A stretch of 64,000 bases of DNA, from positions 808,205-872,204 of the forward strand of contig NZ_KB976987.1 of NCBI RefSeq assembly GCF_000399685.1, in the 5' to 3' direction. Numbering within the stretch: position 1 is the first letter of the stretch; every line of letters starts with the position of its first letter. A program made the position numbers and the translations under genes. The notes under the pieces were generated by a model, which was not told the DNA's origin, ran no database searches, and was given only the letters and a program-made list of their open reading frames with translations. Below, one piece after another: positions 18,770-29,233 of this stretch. The DNA is from Acinetobacter pittii ANC 4050 (lineage in GTDB: Bacteria > Pseudomonadota > Gammaproteobacteria > Pseudomonadales > Moraxellaceae).

Positions 18770-21085
18770 ATGAAACCAATGCGTAAACAACGATTATTGA
18801 ATGACATACAAAAGATATTAGCGCTTAACTTATCAATAGCTGCAAGCTTTTGGGGATTAAATACTCAAGCTTTTGCTCATGGTGGAAAAGCTGAAATGGT
18901 ATCTCTTTACCAAAACATGAGTGAGCAAGGCGCTAAAGTTGTCAAAGACGATTTTACTAATACTTATATGATTACCAAAGGCTCTATCGTGGTAAGAGCC
19001 AAGCCAAATTCAGATCAGGTTTTAGTGAATGGAAAACCTCTAAAATTAAGCGTCCCACTATTAATTAAAGATAATAAACCTGTTATTGGAAAAGACTTCT
19101 TTAATGAAGTATTTCAGTCTGGTTTAGATCAAACTTTTAAAGTTGAAAATACGTTTCATCCACTCAATAGTTTAAATTCTGACGAAATTAAAAAGACATT
19201 TGATGTCATTAATCGCTCAAAATATGCCTATAAAAATATGCGTTTTGCCGAATTAAAACTAAAAGAACCAGAAAAAGCCAAAGTTTGGGATTATTTTATT
19301 AATCACAAAGAATATAAAGACGCTCGAATTGCATCTTTCATTTTGTTAAAAGGCAATCAAGCGATTGAAGGTGAAGTTAACCTTAACACTCAGCAAGTCA
19401 CAAAATGGAATGTACTTAAAGATACTCATGGAATGGTCTTGCTCGATAACTTTGAAACTGTACAGCGCGTGATTGAAGCGAGTAAAGAATATCAGGATGC
19501 TTTACGCAAACGTGGTGTAACAGATGTTAAGAAAGTCATTACCAATCCATTAACCGTTGGATATTTTGGTGGTAAAGATGGTTTGGATAAGCAGCTTAAC
19601 GTTTTAAAAGTTGTGTCGTATCTAGATACTGGCGATGGTAATTATTGGGCACATCCAATTGAAAACTTGGTGGCTGTGGTTGATTTAGATAAAGAAAAGA
19701 TTATTAAGATCGAAGAAGGGGCCATGATTCCTGTTCCGATGACGGATCGACCTTATGCCACTAAAAATACCAAACCACCGAAAATCAAACCGTTGAACAT
19801 TAGTGAACCCGAAGGTAAGAACTTTTCTATTACAGGACAAACAGTACATTGGGGTAATTGGTGCTTCCATGTCGCACTAGACTCTCGTGTTGGCCTGCAG
19901 CTTTCAACCGTGACATATAAAGATAAAGGCGTAAAACGTAAAGTCATGTATGAAGGTAACCTTGGTGGAATGGTGGTTCCATATGGTGACCCTGACATGG
20001 GATGGTACTTTAAGTCTTATCTGGACTCTGGTGAGTACGGAATGGGAACACTCACATCAGCCATTCAACTTGGAACCGATGCACCGGAAAATGCGATTTT
20101 ACTTGATGCAGTGATTGCAGACTATAAAGGCCAGCCACAAGTAATTCCAAATGCCATTGCTGTATTTGAACGTTATGCAGGACCTGAATATAAACATCAC
20201 GAAATTTTTGGCAATCAGGATGCCAGTGAAGCTCGCCGTGAACTTGTCGTGCGCTGGATTAGTACAGTGGGTAACTACGATTACATGTTTGACTGGGTAT
20301 TTTCCCAAAATGGTGTAATTGGAATTAATGCGGGTGCAACAGGTATTGAAGCTGTTAAAGGCGTTAAATCACGCACCATGCATGACAGTACCGCCAAAGA
20401 AGACACCAAATATGGAACTTTAATTGACCATAATATTGTGGGTACAACGCATCAGCACATCTATAACTTCCGCTTAGATATGGATGTAGATGGGGAAAAC
20501 AACAGCTTTATGCATATGGACCCTGTAGTGAAAGCCAATGACAAAGGCGGTGTTCGTACAAGCACGATGCAAATCGATAGTAAAGTCATTACCAACGAGC
20601 AAAATGCGGCTGAAAAATTTGATCCATCTACCATTCGATTACTGACTAATTTCAATAAGGAAAATAAATTAGGTAATCCGGTTTCTTACCAATTGATTCC
20701 GTTTGCAGGTGGAACACATCCTGTGGCGAAAGGAGCTAATTTTTCTAAAGATGAATGGTTATTTAAACGTTTGAACTTTATGGATAAGCAAATTTGGGTG
20801 ACTCAGTACAATCCAGACGAACGCTACCCTGAAGGGAAATATTCAAACCGTTCAACTCATGATACAGGGTTAGGACAGTTCATTGGTAACAACGAAAATA
20901 TTGAAAATAAAGACCTTGTGGTGTGGATGACAACAGGCACAACCCATGTGGCACGTGCTGAAGAATGGCCAATTATGCCGACAGAATGGGTTTATACCCT
21001 AATCAAACCTTGGAACTTCTTTGACAACACCCCGACTTTAAACTTGGGTGAAGAAGAGCAAAGCACGCAGCACGACCATCACTAA
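18770..21085 (+). CDS. tynA: Periplasmic copper-containing primary amine oxidase
   Basis: A 771-residue topaquinone enzyme that oxidises phenylethylamine, tyramine and similar amines to aldehydes, releasing ammonia and H2O2. A signal peptide ends near AFAHG (residue 36). An E. coli-type N-terminal copper-oxidase-N domain (about 40-125) is present. Key residues are intact: topaquinone precursor Y503 in NYD, catalytic base D419 in YLDSGEYGMG, copper ligands H561 and H563 in HQH, and H726. The size matches E. coli TynA. It heads an apparent operon with barrel, GMC oxidoreductase and aldehyde dehydrogenase genes. Confidence 0.93.
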   Translation: MKPMRKQRLLNDIQKILALNLSIAASFWGLNTQAFAHGGKAEMVSLYQNMSEQGAKVVKDDFTNTYMITKGSIVVRAKPNSDQVLVNGKPLKLSVPLLIKDNKPVIGKDFFNEVFQSGLDQTFKVENTFHPLNSLNSDEIKKTFDVINRSKYAYKNMRFAELKLKEPEKAKVWDYFINHKEYKDARIASFILLKGNQAIEGEVNLNTQQVTKWNVLKDTHGMVLLDNFETVQRVIEASKEYQDALRKRGVTDVKKVITNPLTVGYFGGKDGLDKQLNVLKVVSYLDTGDGNYWAHPIENLVAVVDLDKEKIIKIEEGAMIPVPMTDRPYATKNTKPPKIKPLNISEPEGKNFSITGQTVHWGNWCFHVALDSRVGLQLSTVTYKDKGVKRKVMYEGNLGGMVVPYGDPDMGWYFKSYLDSGEYGMGTLTSAIQLGTDAPENAILLDAVIADYKGQPQVIPNAIAVFERYAGPEYKHHEIFGNQDASEARRELVVRWISTVGNYDYMFDWVFSQNGVIGINAGATGIEAVKGVKSRTMHDSTAKEDTKYGTLIDHNIVGTTHQHIYNFRLDMDVDGENNSFMHMDPVVKANDKGGVRTSTMQIDSKVITNEQNAAEKFDPSTIRLLTNFNKENKLGNPVSYQLIPFAGGTHPVAKGANFSKDEWLFKRLNFMDKQIWVTQYNPDERYPEGKYSNRSTHDTGLGQFIGNNENIENKDLVVWMTTGTTHVARAEEWPIMPTEWVYTLIKPWNFFDNTPTLNLGEEEQSTQHDHH

Positions 21086-21104
21086 AGACGTGTATCACGC
21101 GAGA

Positions 21105-21126
21105 TGGGTAACGAAATGGTTACCCA
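21105..21126 (+). terminator. Intercistronic hairpin after the amine oxidase
   Basis: TGGGTAAC (21105-21112) pairs with GTTACCCA (21119-21126) around a 6-nt loop. It has no T-tract, so it is more likely an mRNA-end protector or partial terminator. Confidence 0.5.
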
Positions 21127-21168
21127 CTCTTAGCGTCTGGTAGACCATTCACAAAAAAGGAATTTTGT

Positions 21169-22446
21169 ATGAAAACTCTACTTTCTCAAGTTATGAGAGG
21201 GACTCTCTTTGTCTCATTTTTTTCAACTGTGCATGCTGGCGAGCTTGAAATTAAACCGACTTTTGAAGCAACTTTTGGAGCTTTTAGTAGCGGTAAAAGC
21301 TATAACGGCGAAAACCTAGATGATGAAAGAATCAATTGGCAAGAAGGTCATCTTAAATATGGTGCTAAAGGACAATACACCTTTAAAAACAATCAACTCT
21401 ATGCAAGCTTAAGTGGTATTAGCTCAGCAACATTTGGCGATGGCGATGCAGGCCAAAATAGTAATGGTAAAGAACGCAAAACAGATGTGAATGAATGGAT
21501 TTTGGGTTTTAAAGATGGCACCAATAAAGATGAGTTAACGACCTATGATCTAAGTATTGGTCGACAAAATATCATGATTGGTGAAGGTTTTTTCATCGTG
21601 GGTGATGCAGTAAATCTCGGTAAAGTGCCTGCAGATGGCGCCCTTGATCGGGGCGGAGCATATTATCTGGCAGCTCGTCGAAGCTTTGATTTTACAAGTT
21701 TGCTTCAATACAAACTGCAAGAGAATACCACGCTAAAGTTGGCTTATTTAAAATCCAATAACAAAGCACAACTTTCATCTGAACTCTTTGTAACCGACCT
21801 GATGTATCAGCTTAAAGATAAGGGCATTGGATTTACTTATTTAAACGTATTAGACCTTGAAGATGCTGAACATGTTTCAGGGCGCGAAGATCTTAAAAAT
21901 TATGCTTTACGTTTGAATTATCAACCTTTGCCTGAGCTACAAGTTAAAACTGAGTTTGTTGTACAAGATAAAAAAGATAGTCAAGAAAATGCTGGCTATT
22001 TAGCGCTGAACTATAACTTTTTATCTTCAAAATATACGCCCTCTTTAGGTTACCGTTTTAGCCATTTTTCTGACCAATACGATCCGATGTTTTATGGAAA
22101 TATACTCGAATTTGGTGGCTGGGTTCATGGGGAGGTTGCAGGAAACTATGCAGGTCCATTTAATAAAAATGCAGATATTCACCAAGTTTCTTACAGAATG
22201 AATATAAAAGAAAATTTTATGTTAGGTGCTTTGGCCTATAAGTTCAAAACAGTTAATGAATCTTTAACTAATGTAGATGGACATGAACTGGATGTATTTT
22301 CGGTTTGGTCGGTTAATAAAAAATTCAACGTTATTCCTTTAGTGGGACTCTATAAACCGAAACACGATATCCATAGTGGTGGTACTCAAAACTACGATGA
22401 CAAAACTAATGTGTATGCACAGTTAATTTTGCAATACATCTATTAA
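21169..22446 (+). CDS. Outer-membrane beta-barrel, alginate-export/porin-like
   Basis: A 425-residue protein with a signal peptide (FVSFFSTVHAG, cleavage near 24) and long runs of alternating strands ending ILQYIY, consistent with a barrel. Segments such as SIGRQNIMIGEGFFIVGDAVNLG resemble the alginate-export/AlgE-like porins used for organic solute uptake in gamma-proteobacteria. In this operon it probably admits aromatic amines or alcohols to the periplasm. RBS AAAGGAA precedes the ATG. Confidence 0.75.
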   Translation: MKTLLSQVMRGTLFVSFFSTVHAGELEIKPTFEATFGAFSSGKSYNGENLDDERINWQEGHLKYGAKGQYTFKNNQLYASLSGISSATFGDGDAGQNSNGKERKTDVNEWILGFKDGTNKDELTTYDLSIGRQNIMIGEGFFIVGDAVNLGKVPADGALDRGGAYYLAARRSFDFTSLLQYKLQENTTLKLAYLKSNNKAQLSSELFVTDLMYQLKDKGIGFTYLNVLDLEDAEHVSGREDLKNYALRLNYQPLPELQVKTEFVVQDKKDSQENAGYLALNYNFLSSKYTPSLGYRFSHFSDQYDPMFYGNILEFGGWVHGEVAGNYAGPFNKNADIHQVSYRMNIKENFMLGALAYKFKTVNESLTNVDGHELDVFSVWSVNKKFNVIPLVGLYKPKHDIHSGGTQNYDDKTNVYAQLILQYIY

Positions 22447-22511
22447 ATCAGAGCAAAGGAGACCGTGTTTATTGACGGTGCATTCATAAAAATAAACTTA
22501 GGTGAAATCAG

Positions 22512-24119
22512 ATGAATAAACAATATGACTATATCGTGATTGGTGCAGGCTCGGCAGGTTGTGTGGTTGCAGCACGGCTGTTACAGGCCAAAGCAGGGCG
22601 CGTTCTTGTTTTAGAGGCAGGAAGCCGAGATAGCAGTATGTTTCATACCATACCTGCCACGGTGGTTAAAGTATTCCAGCAAAAATCATGGCAATACATG
22701 ACCGTCCCTCAGAAATATTGTAATCATCGTGAAATGATCCTTGCACAAGGAAAAGTGTTGGGAGGCGGAAGCTCGGTCAACGGAATGATCTATTGCCGAG
22801 GCCAACGTCAGGATTATGATTTATGGGCCACGGAATGGGGATGTAATCAGTGGTCTTATCAACATGTACTGCCTTTTTTTAAAAAAGCAGAAAAAAATGA
22901 AAGTCTTGCTAATGAATATCACGGACAAGATGGCATTTTACCTGTCAGTGAAAACCGCTATCGCCATCCTTTGACACTTGCTTGTATTAAAGCAGGTCAG
23001 CAAATGGGTATGAATTATGTCAATGATATTAATGGTTGGGATCAGGCAGGTGTAGGGTTTTATCAAACCACCACTCAAAATGGTTCACGGGCGAGTACCT
23101 CAAAAACCTATTTAAAGTCAGTCGAAAACCACCCAGACCTCACGGTGATTACTGATGCCTTAGTCCATAAAATTGAAACTCAAGGTGATCAGGTTACTGG
23201 GGTGACTTATAGCGTTGGAGGAAAATCACCGATTACTGTACAAGCTCAAAAAGAAGTTATTCTAAGTGCTGGTGCAATTGGTAGTCCTAAAGTTTTATTA
23301 CTTTCGGGAATTGGTCCAAAACAGCATTTAGATGAGATCGGCATTGAATGTATTCGTGATCTACCCGTAGGTGAAAATTTTCATGATCATTTGCATATGT
23401 CGGTTAATGCAACGGTAACAACCAATAATAGTCTGCTCGGTGAAGACCAAGGTTTAACCGCCGTACGGCACTTTTTACAGTGGTGTTTTACACGTTCAGG
23501 ATTGTTGACCACCAATATTCTAGAAGGTGGTGGTTTTATTGACACCAACAATAACGGTCGGCCTGATGTCCAATTTCATTTTTTACCTGTGCTGGATAAT
23601 TTCGATAATACCCCGGGTGAAAAATCAGTGGCTCAAGCACATGGCCTTACGATTAAGGTCGGACATGTACAGCCAAAAGCACGTGGGACTTTACGTTTAA
23701 GTAGTAAAGATCCTAAAGATTTACCTGTCATTGATCCTAATTATTTAGGTCATCAAGAAGATATTGACGCCAATATCCGTGCGGTACAGGCCGGACTTCG
23801 CCTATTACAACAGCCTGCATTAAAAGCAATTGTCAAAGAAGTGATTGAGCCTGCAAATATCGATCATGATGATATTGAAGCGATTGATAAATGGATGCGC
23901 CAGAATATTAAAACGGTTTATCACCCCGCTGGTAGTTGCAAAATGGGCAATGCTCCGCAAGATTCGGTCACAGATCAGACCCTAAAAGTCCATGGTTTTA
24001 AAAATTTACGTGTGGTGGATTGTTCTATTTGCCCACAAGTTCCAAGCGGTAATACCAACGCAATTGCCATCATGATTGGAGAACGTGGTGCAGACTTTAT
24101 TTTGAATCAGGTCGCGTAG
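22512..24119 (+). CDS. GMC-family alcohol/choline dehydrogenase-like flavoprotein
   Basis: A 535-residue GMC oxidoreductase. The FAD-binding start VIGAGSAGCVVAARL, the signature GKVLGGGSSVNGMIY and the C-terminal catalytic region YHPAGSCKMG are all present. It most likely oxidises an aromatic primary alcohol such as phenylethanol to the aldehyde, which the next gene's product would take to the acid. Its similarity to BetA is general, and choline oxidation is less likely because no betaine genes adjoin it. Confidence 0.87.
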   Translation: MNKQYDYIVIGAGSAGCVVAARLLQAKAGRVLVLEAGSRDSSMFHTIPATVVKVFQQKSWQYMTVPQKYCNHREMILAQGKVLGGGSSVNGMIYCRGQRQDYDLWATEWGCNQWSYQHVLPFFKKAEKNESLANEYHGQDGILPVSENRYRHPLTLACIKAGQQMGMNYVNDINGWDQAGVGFYQTTTQNGSRASTSKTYLKSVENHPDLTVITDALVHKIETQGDQVTGVTYSVGGKSPITVQAQKEVILSAGAIGSPKVLLLSGIGPKQHLDEIGIECIRDLPVGENFHDHLHMSVNATVTTNNSLLGEDQGLTAVRHFLQWCFTRSGLLTTNILEGGGFIDTNNNGRPDVQFHFLPVLDNFDNTPGEKSVAQAHGLTIKVGHVQPKARGTLRLSSKDPKDLPVIDPNYLGHQEDIDANIRAVQAGLRLLQQPALKAIVKEVIEPANIDHDDIEAIDKWMRQNIKTVYHPAGSCKMGNAPQDSVTDQTLKVHGFKNLRVVDCSICPQVPSGNTNAIAIMIGERGADFILNQVA

Positions 24120-24162
24120 TTGCTGTCATATCAATATTTAGAAATGAAAAGAGGAAAAGAAA

Positions 24163-25650
24163 ATGAGTGTAGTTCAGATTTTAGAAAGCGTACAGCAATT
24201 TATGGCGCGACAACATGGACATTTTATTAATGGAAAATTGGTTGCTGCCGAGCTTTTAGATAAAGTGGATATTGTAAATCCATCCACTGAACAAGTTGTT
24301 GCTCAAATTAGTGTTGGTAGTCAACAAGACGTCGAAAATGCGGTGAAAAGTGCTGAACATACTTTTCAAAACGCTTGGGCTGAAACGACACCGTATGAGC
24401 GTGGCGTTAAACTGAACAAGCTAGCAGACTTAATCGAGCAATATGGTGAAGAGCTTGCACAGCTCGAGACGTTGTCTACCGGAAAACTTATCAATATTTC
24501 CCGCCATCTTGAAGTCGCACAATCTGTTATTTTCTTAAGATATTTTGCTGGTTGGGCAACTAAAATTAATGGTCAAACCATGCAACCCTCTATTCCTTCT
24601 ATGCAAGGTGAGAAATATACAGCCTTTACTTTAAGACAACCAATTGGCGTAGTTGCAGGGATTGTGCCTTGGAATTTTTCATTGATGATTGGTGTTTGGA
24701 AAATTGGTTCAGCTTTATCAACTGGCTGCACCATTGTGCTTAAACCGAGTGAGTTTGCCAGCTTATCTTTATTACGTTTAGCTGAACTTGCTATAGAGGC
24801 AGGTATTCCAGCGGGTGTGATTAATGTAGTAACAGGTAAGGGGGAGACGGGACAATATTTAATTGAGTCACCGCTCGTTAAGAAAGTCTCATTTACAGGT
24901 TCAGTGCCGACAGGCATTGCGATTGGTAAACTCGCGATGAGCAGCGATTTAACCCGTGTAAGTCTGGAGTTAGGCGGTAAAAATGCGATAGCTGTTTTGG
25001 CTGATGCAAATATTGATGAGATTTTACCGACTTTGTTGCAAGCAACTTTTGTACATCAAGGACAGGTTTGTGCATCCCCAGAACGGTTTTTTGTACACCG
25101 TACAAAATACGATGAATTGGTGGAAAAACTCTCTAAAGCTCTCTCTGGTTTCAAAATTGGATCGGCCATGGATGAGGGAAGTATGTTTGGTCCACTTTCT
25201 AACCAGCCACATTTTCATAAAGTAAAACATTATTTAGATATGGCAAAAGCCAACAACCAGATTATTGCTGGAGGTGAGGCTTTAGATCAGACTGGTTATT
25301 TTGTACAGCCGACTTTAATTTCCTTTAAAAATACGGATGATCCTTTATTTTCAGAAGAAACCTTTGGCCCAGTGGTCGGGGTAATGCCATTCGAAACTGA
25401 CGAAGAACTTATTCAGTTGATGAACCAGTCTCGCTTTGGTTTAACCGCAAGCATCTGGACAAATGATTTATCTAAAGCTTTACGTTTAATTCCTAAGATT
25501 GAAGCAGGTACTCTATGGGTCAATATGCATACGTTCTTAGACCCATCAGTTCCATTTGGTGGGGTGAAAGCTTCGGGAATTGGCAGGGAGTTTTCAGATG
25601 CATTTATTGAAGATTACACCGAATTAAAATCTGTCATGATTCGGTATTAA
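24163..25650 (+). CDS. Aldehyde dehydrogenase, FeaB/phenylacetaldehyde type
   Basis: A 495-residue NAD(P)-dependent aldehyde dehydrogenase with general base E269 (SLELGGKN) and nucleophile C303 (HQGQVCASPERF). Size and context (FeaR-like activator, amine oxidase, GMC oxidoreductase) fit phenylacetaldehyde dehydrogenase (FeaB/PadA), which yields phenylacetate. Phenylacetate-CoA (paa) genes are not in this window. RBS AGAGGAAAAG lies upstream and a hairpin follows. Confidence 0.88.
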   Translation: MSVVQILESVQQFMARQHGHFINGKLVAAELLDKVDIVNPSTEQVVAQISVGSQQDVENAVKSAEHTFQNAWAETTPYERGVKLNKLADLIEQYGEELAQLETLSTGKLINISRHLEVAQSVIFLRYFAGWATKINGQTMQPSIPSMQGEKYTAFTLRQPIGVVAGIVPWNFSLMIGVWKIGSALSTGCTIVLKPSEFASLSLLRLAELAIEAGIPAGVINVVTGKGETGQYLIESPLVKKVSFTGSVPTGIAIGKLAMSSDLTRVSLELGGKNAIAVLADANIDEILPTLLQATFVHQGQVCASPERFFVHRTKYDELVEKLSKALSGFKIGSAMDEGSMFGPLSNQPHFHKVKHYLDMAKANNQIIAGGEALDQTGYFVQPTLISFKNTDDPLFSEETFGPVVGVMPFETDEELIQLMNQSRFGLTASIWTNDLSKALRLIPKIEAGTLWVNMHTFLDPSVPFGGVKASGIGREFSDAFIEDYTELKSVMIRY

Positions 25651-25659
25651 GCCAATAAG

Positions 25660-25690
25660 GAGGTTTGTCATTTCATCAATAACAAACCTC
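25660..25690. terminator. Terminator between aldehyde dehydrogenase and acylase genes
   Basis: GAGGTTTGT (25660-25668) pairs with ACAAACCTC (25682-25690) around a 13-nt loop, followed by TGCTTTT. It sits between convergent genes and may serve both. Confidence 0.75.
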
Positions 25691-25720
25691 TGCTTTTAAC
25701 ATAAGAATTGGACTAAAAAG

Positions 25721-28216
25721 TTAGTAACTTAAAGTGATGCTTTGTTGAGTTGAGTGGTCGATTTCCTTTTGACTCACCGCATCCTCTTTACATTTATAAC
25801 TTTCAAATAAAGGAAGTTGATCTGCAAAGTGGGCATCAGGTTTTCCATTTTGATTGATAAACCCACTTTGTCCTGGGGCCAAAATCGAACACATGGTGAC
25901 TTGATTTGGATTTAAGATCACTCTAAACGTAGCACTTCCCGTATTTCCATAAGTGCTGAGCTGTTGTTCATGCGATGGATCAGCCCAAGGAATGCCTACC
26001 GAATTTTTGCTGGAAAAGCCCATGGTTGCCACCGGAATTTTCCAGTCATTCGGGTCAGTCGAGTGATATTGTTTTGAAAGTTCAGTCAGTGCGTTTTCTA
26101 AAGCTTTTAAGACCACCTCATCTGCTGTTTGTCCTTTTAAGAAATCAACATTCTGAGGAACGCTTGCCTGTTTTCCTTGCAGGGTATTCCAGATTAATTT
26201 TGATGCACTCGCTGGTTGTGCGCTTCGTGGATCATTATTTACTGGATAAAGCGTATCGGTATAGCGCTTATAAATATTTTCTGAAAGGTTAGGTTTGAGT
26301 ACCAGTTCAATCATTTGATTAAGCCATGCACGTGTAATTGCTGGTGCTGCACCTTGATAATATTTCTCTTCGCTATCAGGACGTAATTTAAGATCCCAAC
26401 TAGCAAGTAACGGAGCAACTTTTTTGGCTAAAGGTGAGGCATTAGGGCTTTGTGCTGCTTGAATCATATAAGGAACAAAATAACGCGCATTTAAATCTGA
26501 CCATGCTGCTGTTTTATTAATATCCCAAATTTCTTGCTGACTCAGTTTTGGTTTACTTTCTAAAGGTTCAAGCAGTTCATTGACCCGATCTACATAAGAA
26601 AAGTTTGACGAATCTGAACGTAAACCAGCATAGGCTTTGTTATTCCAGCTTGTGACATAGCCTTTTTGTGGGTTGTATTCTTTAGGGTTGTGTGAGAAGT
26701 CATAAAAACCTTGCCACTCCATTGAACCATCACCTTTAGCTGGAAGCTGAATATGCTGGTTTTCAGGGCGAATAGGTAAACGACCTAAAGCAGCAACACC
26801 AATATTATTTTTAGTATCGGCATAGAACCAAGTGATAGAAGCCGCTACACGTTTGGCTTGAGCAAGAAACTCATTCCAATTTGAAGCTTTCGCTGCATTT
26901 GCCCAGCCTAATAAGGTTTCAATTTCTACGCCTTCCCAGCTACGTTTTTGTGCGTACGCCGTATGGTTATTTTCATCCCATGTACTTACAAAACCTTGTT
27001 TACTCTTATAAATATCTAAAACATGGTCAGCCTGATTCTTAACTTTTATTTTTACTTGCTTGTGCTCAAATGGAATATAACTTCCTTTATATAAATATTC
27101 TTTTGAATTACTTGGGTTTAAGGTGAGTTGATAAACATCGTTGGTATCGAGTGAGCCTACCGTAGAACCCCATGCTATTTTGCCATTAGTTCCAAATAAA
27201 ATTGCAGGTAAGCCAACAGGAGTAATACCTGTCAAATTATAGCCGGCTCCATGTAAACCAATACCGTAGGTGATTGCAGGCGTATACCATCCTTGTTGTG
27301 GACCATTATATAAAACTGCTTGGCCTTCAATGGTCTTATCGCCTTTTAAGACCCATGCATTACTGGCGGTAGGTACGCCGTCTACCACACTTTTACCTAA
27401 AGCAATGCGAGCTTGAGCTAAATAGGTTTTGGCCGCCTTGTTTGAAATAGGGCTAATGTCTTTAAGTATTTGTTGTTGACGTGCTATAAGCTGTGGTTTT
27501 TGTGCAGATTGGATAATGGTGGGAGCACTTGGGTCATCTAGCCAACGTAATTGTTGATAGACTTTGAGGCCTTCTTCTTGACCTTTTTCTTTTTGCAGTT
27601 GCGTGAGTAAATCTAAATTTGATACTTCCGAGCTTGCTGAAAAGAAGCGATTTAAAATTAAGCCCACCCAAACCATAGCAATGTCTTCTGGTTGCCATGT
27701 TGATGGTTTAAAACCATGATCTGTAAACTCTTTAGGCATAAGAGCTGGATCTGCTAAAACTTCTTTAACCCGTTTATTAAAACCTGCGGCATAACCTTCA
27801 AAAATTGCTCGGTCTTCTGGTGAGAGGGCGGCGAGTTGCTGTTTAATATTTTCTGGATCAAAACGGCTATGTGTCGCAATATCATATTGAAGATAGTCGG
27901 AACCGAGCACTTCAGCAACTGTACCTTGTCCTGTACGTTTTGACATTTCCATCTGAAATAAACGATCGGTCGCTACTGAATAGCCATAACCATAGAAAAG
28001 TCCATAGGTGTCATTTGCATAGACATGGGGTGTACCGAATTTATCGCGCTTAATTGTGATTTGTTTTTGTGTCGGTGTTGGGTCTAAACTTGACGAAAAA
28101 TTACAACCAGCTAGAAATACACCTAAAAGTAATGTTCCATATTTAATTAAAGGGCGTGTAGGGTGAGGCCGAGAGTTCAGCATAGGTATGTTCAATTTAG
28201 ATATCCTTACTTTCAT
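25721..28216 (-). CDS. Penicillin-acylase-family lipoprotein amidohydrolase
   Basis: An 831-residue Ntn-hydrolase precursor. A lipoprotein signal (LLLGVFLAGC, lipidated C38) is followed by the alpha-chain region, a spacer, and the autocleavage site at S285 (TASNAW), which becomes the N-terminal nucleophile of the beta chain. Family members release phenylacetyl or acyl groups from amides, including penicillin G and acyl-homoserine lactones. The first ATG has no clear RBS; a TTG at 28195 has AAGGAT 8 bp upstream and may be the true start. Location and shared promoter motif suggest arylacetyl-amide substrates. Confidence 0.87.
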   Translation of the reverse strand: MKVRISKLNIPMLNSRPHPTRPLIKYGTLLLGVFLAGCNFSSSLDPTPTQKQITIKRDKFGTPHVYANDTYGLFYGYGYSVATDRLFQMEMSKRTGQGTVAEVLGSDYLQYDIATHSRFDPENIKQQLAALSPEDRAIFEGYAAGFNKRVKEVLADPALMPKEFTDHGFKPSTWQPEDIAMVWVGLILNRFFSASSEVSNLDLLTQLQKEKGQEEGLKVYQQLRWLDDPSAPTIIQSAQKPQLIARQQQILKDISPISNKAAKTYLAQARIALGKSVVDGVPTASNAWVLKGDKTIEGQAVLYNGPQQGWYTPAITYGIGLHGAGYNLTGITPVGLPAILFGTNGKIAWGSTVGSLDTNDVYQLTLNPSNSKEYLYKGSYIPFEHKQVKIKVKNQADHVLDIYKSKQGFVSTWDENNHTAYAQKRSWEGVEIETLLGWANAAKASNWNEFLAQAKRVAASITWFYADTKNNIGVAALGRLPIRPENQHIQLPAKGDGSMEWQGFYDFSHNPKEYNPQKGYVTSWNNKAYAGLRSDSSNFSYVDRVNELLEPLESKPKLSQQEIWDINKTAAWSDLNARYFVPYMIQAAQSPNASPLAKKVAPLLASWDLKLRPDSEEKYYQGAAPAITRAWLNQMIELVLKPNLSENIYKRYTDTLYPVNNDPRSAQPASASKLIWNTLQGKQASVPQNVDFLKGQTADEVVLKALENALTELSKQYHSTDPNDWKIPVATMGFSSKNSVGIPWADPSHEQQLSTYGNTGSATFRVILNPNQVTMCSILAPGQSGFINQNGKPDAHFADQLPLFESYKCKEDAVSQKEIDHSTQQSITLSY

Positions 28217-28310
28217 TATGATGTAGAAGTGAACGATTTAAGAATCTTCTTAGATTCACGTCACTGATGAACAAGCCCTGTTCATGAATTTAAAATACTG
28301 TTATTTATCC

Positions 28311-28350
28311 ATGTAATTTTCCATTACATTTGAGGTATATATTTATACCT
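28311..28350 (-). promoter_or_regulatory. Two palindromes in the acylase promoter
   Basis: ATGTAATTTTCCATTACAT (28311-28329) has perfect 7-bp arms, and AGGTATA-N4-TATACCT (28333-28350) follows about two helical turns away. On the minus strand the first palindrome would form the 17-bp spacer between a CTCAAA -35 and a TGGATA -10, as in the MFS promoter near 8.9 kb. Confidence 0.6.
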
Positions 28351-28389
28351 TCTCGAACAAGTTATTTAGTTTTTTATTTTGAAAGAATA

Positions 28390-28413
28390 AAAAAGGCCAT
28401 GATTGGCCTTTTT
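28390..28413 (-). terminator. Terminator of the cat operon
   Basis: AAAAAGGCC pairs with GGCCTTTTT around ATGATT. On the minus strand it lies 30 bp after catD and continues into TTTTTTATTC. Confidence 0.9.
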
Positions 28414-28443
28414 CGAAATGTATAAATTTTATTGACAGCAAAA

Positions 28444-29223
28444 TTAGTTCACTAAAAAATCCTTTAAGATTTTATTAAAAGCTTCTGGTTGCTCTACATT
28501 GGAAATATGAGAAGCATCTATTTCTGCAAGTTTTGCTTGTGGAATGCGTTGCTGCATAAATTGGCCATCTGCAACGGTAGTTACAGGGTCTTGAGTTCCA
28601 GCAATTACTAATACTGGAACTTTAATATCTTTCAACTGCTCACGGACATCCGCTTTAGCCAAAGCCTCACAACAATTGGCATAACCCATTGCGCTGCCAG
28701 CACTTAAGTCGTTACACAGGTTGTTGACAATTGAAGGATGACTTTGGATAAAGGGATCTGTAAACCATCGCGAAGCTGCTGTAGCTGCGATCGGTTGTAA
28801 ACCTTGTTCACGCACTAATTTTGCACGATCAAGCCATGCCTGTTCTTGCCCAATTTTAGCGGCAGTATTTGCCACAACAACATGACTAAAGCGGTCAGGG
28901 TAGTGAATTGCAAGCCATTGCCCAGTTAAACCGCCCATTGAAATACCACAAAAAGCAGCTTTAGTAATATTTAGATGATCAAGTAAACGGACAACATCTT
29001 CAGCTAATTGTTCTACAGTGTATGGGCCGTCAGGTGTGGATGATGAACCGTGACCACGTGTGTCATAGCAGATTACAAAAAACTGATCTTTCAATTCATT
29101 AAACTGTTTTTGCCACATACCATAATTGGTGCCTAAAGAATTGGAAAACACCAGAGCAGGGGAAGATGGCTCACCAAAGGTTTGATAATTAATTTGTGCA
29201 TCGGCAGATTGAAAAGATGGCAT
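28444..29223 (-). CDS. catD: CatD, 3-oxoadipate enol-lactonase
   Basis: A 259-residue alpha/beta hydrolase with nucleophile motif GISMGGLTG, an oxyanion region (FSNSLGTNYGMW) and a late histidine (DASHISNV). It hydrolyses beta-ketoadipate enol-lactone to beta-ketoadipate in catechol breakdown. The ATG at 29223 has AAGGAG upstream. An in-frame ATG 45 bp earlier overlaps catF and is rejected. It is the last gene of the operon. Confidence 0.92.
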   Translation of the reverse strand: MPSFQSADAQINYQTFGEPSSPALVFSNSLGTNYGMWQKQFNELKDQFFVICYDTRGHGSSSTPDGPYTVEQLAEDVVRLLDHLNITKAAFCGISMGGLTGQWLAIHYPDRFSHVVVANTAAKIGQEQAWLDRAKLVREQGLQPIAATAASRWFTDPFIQSHPSIVNNLCNDLSAGSAMGYANCCEALAKADVREQLKDIKVPVLVIAGTQDPVTTVADGQFMQQRIPQAKLAEIDASHISNVEQPEAFNKILKDFLVN

Positions 29224-29233
29224 TTGTTTCTCC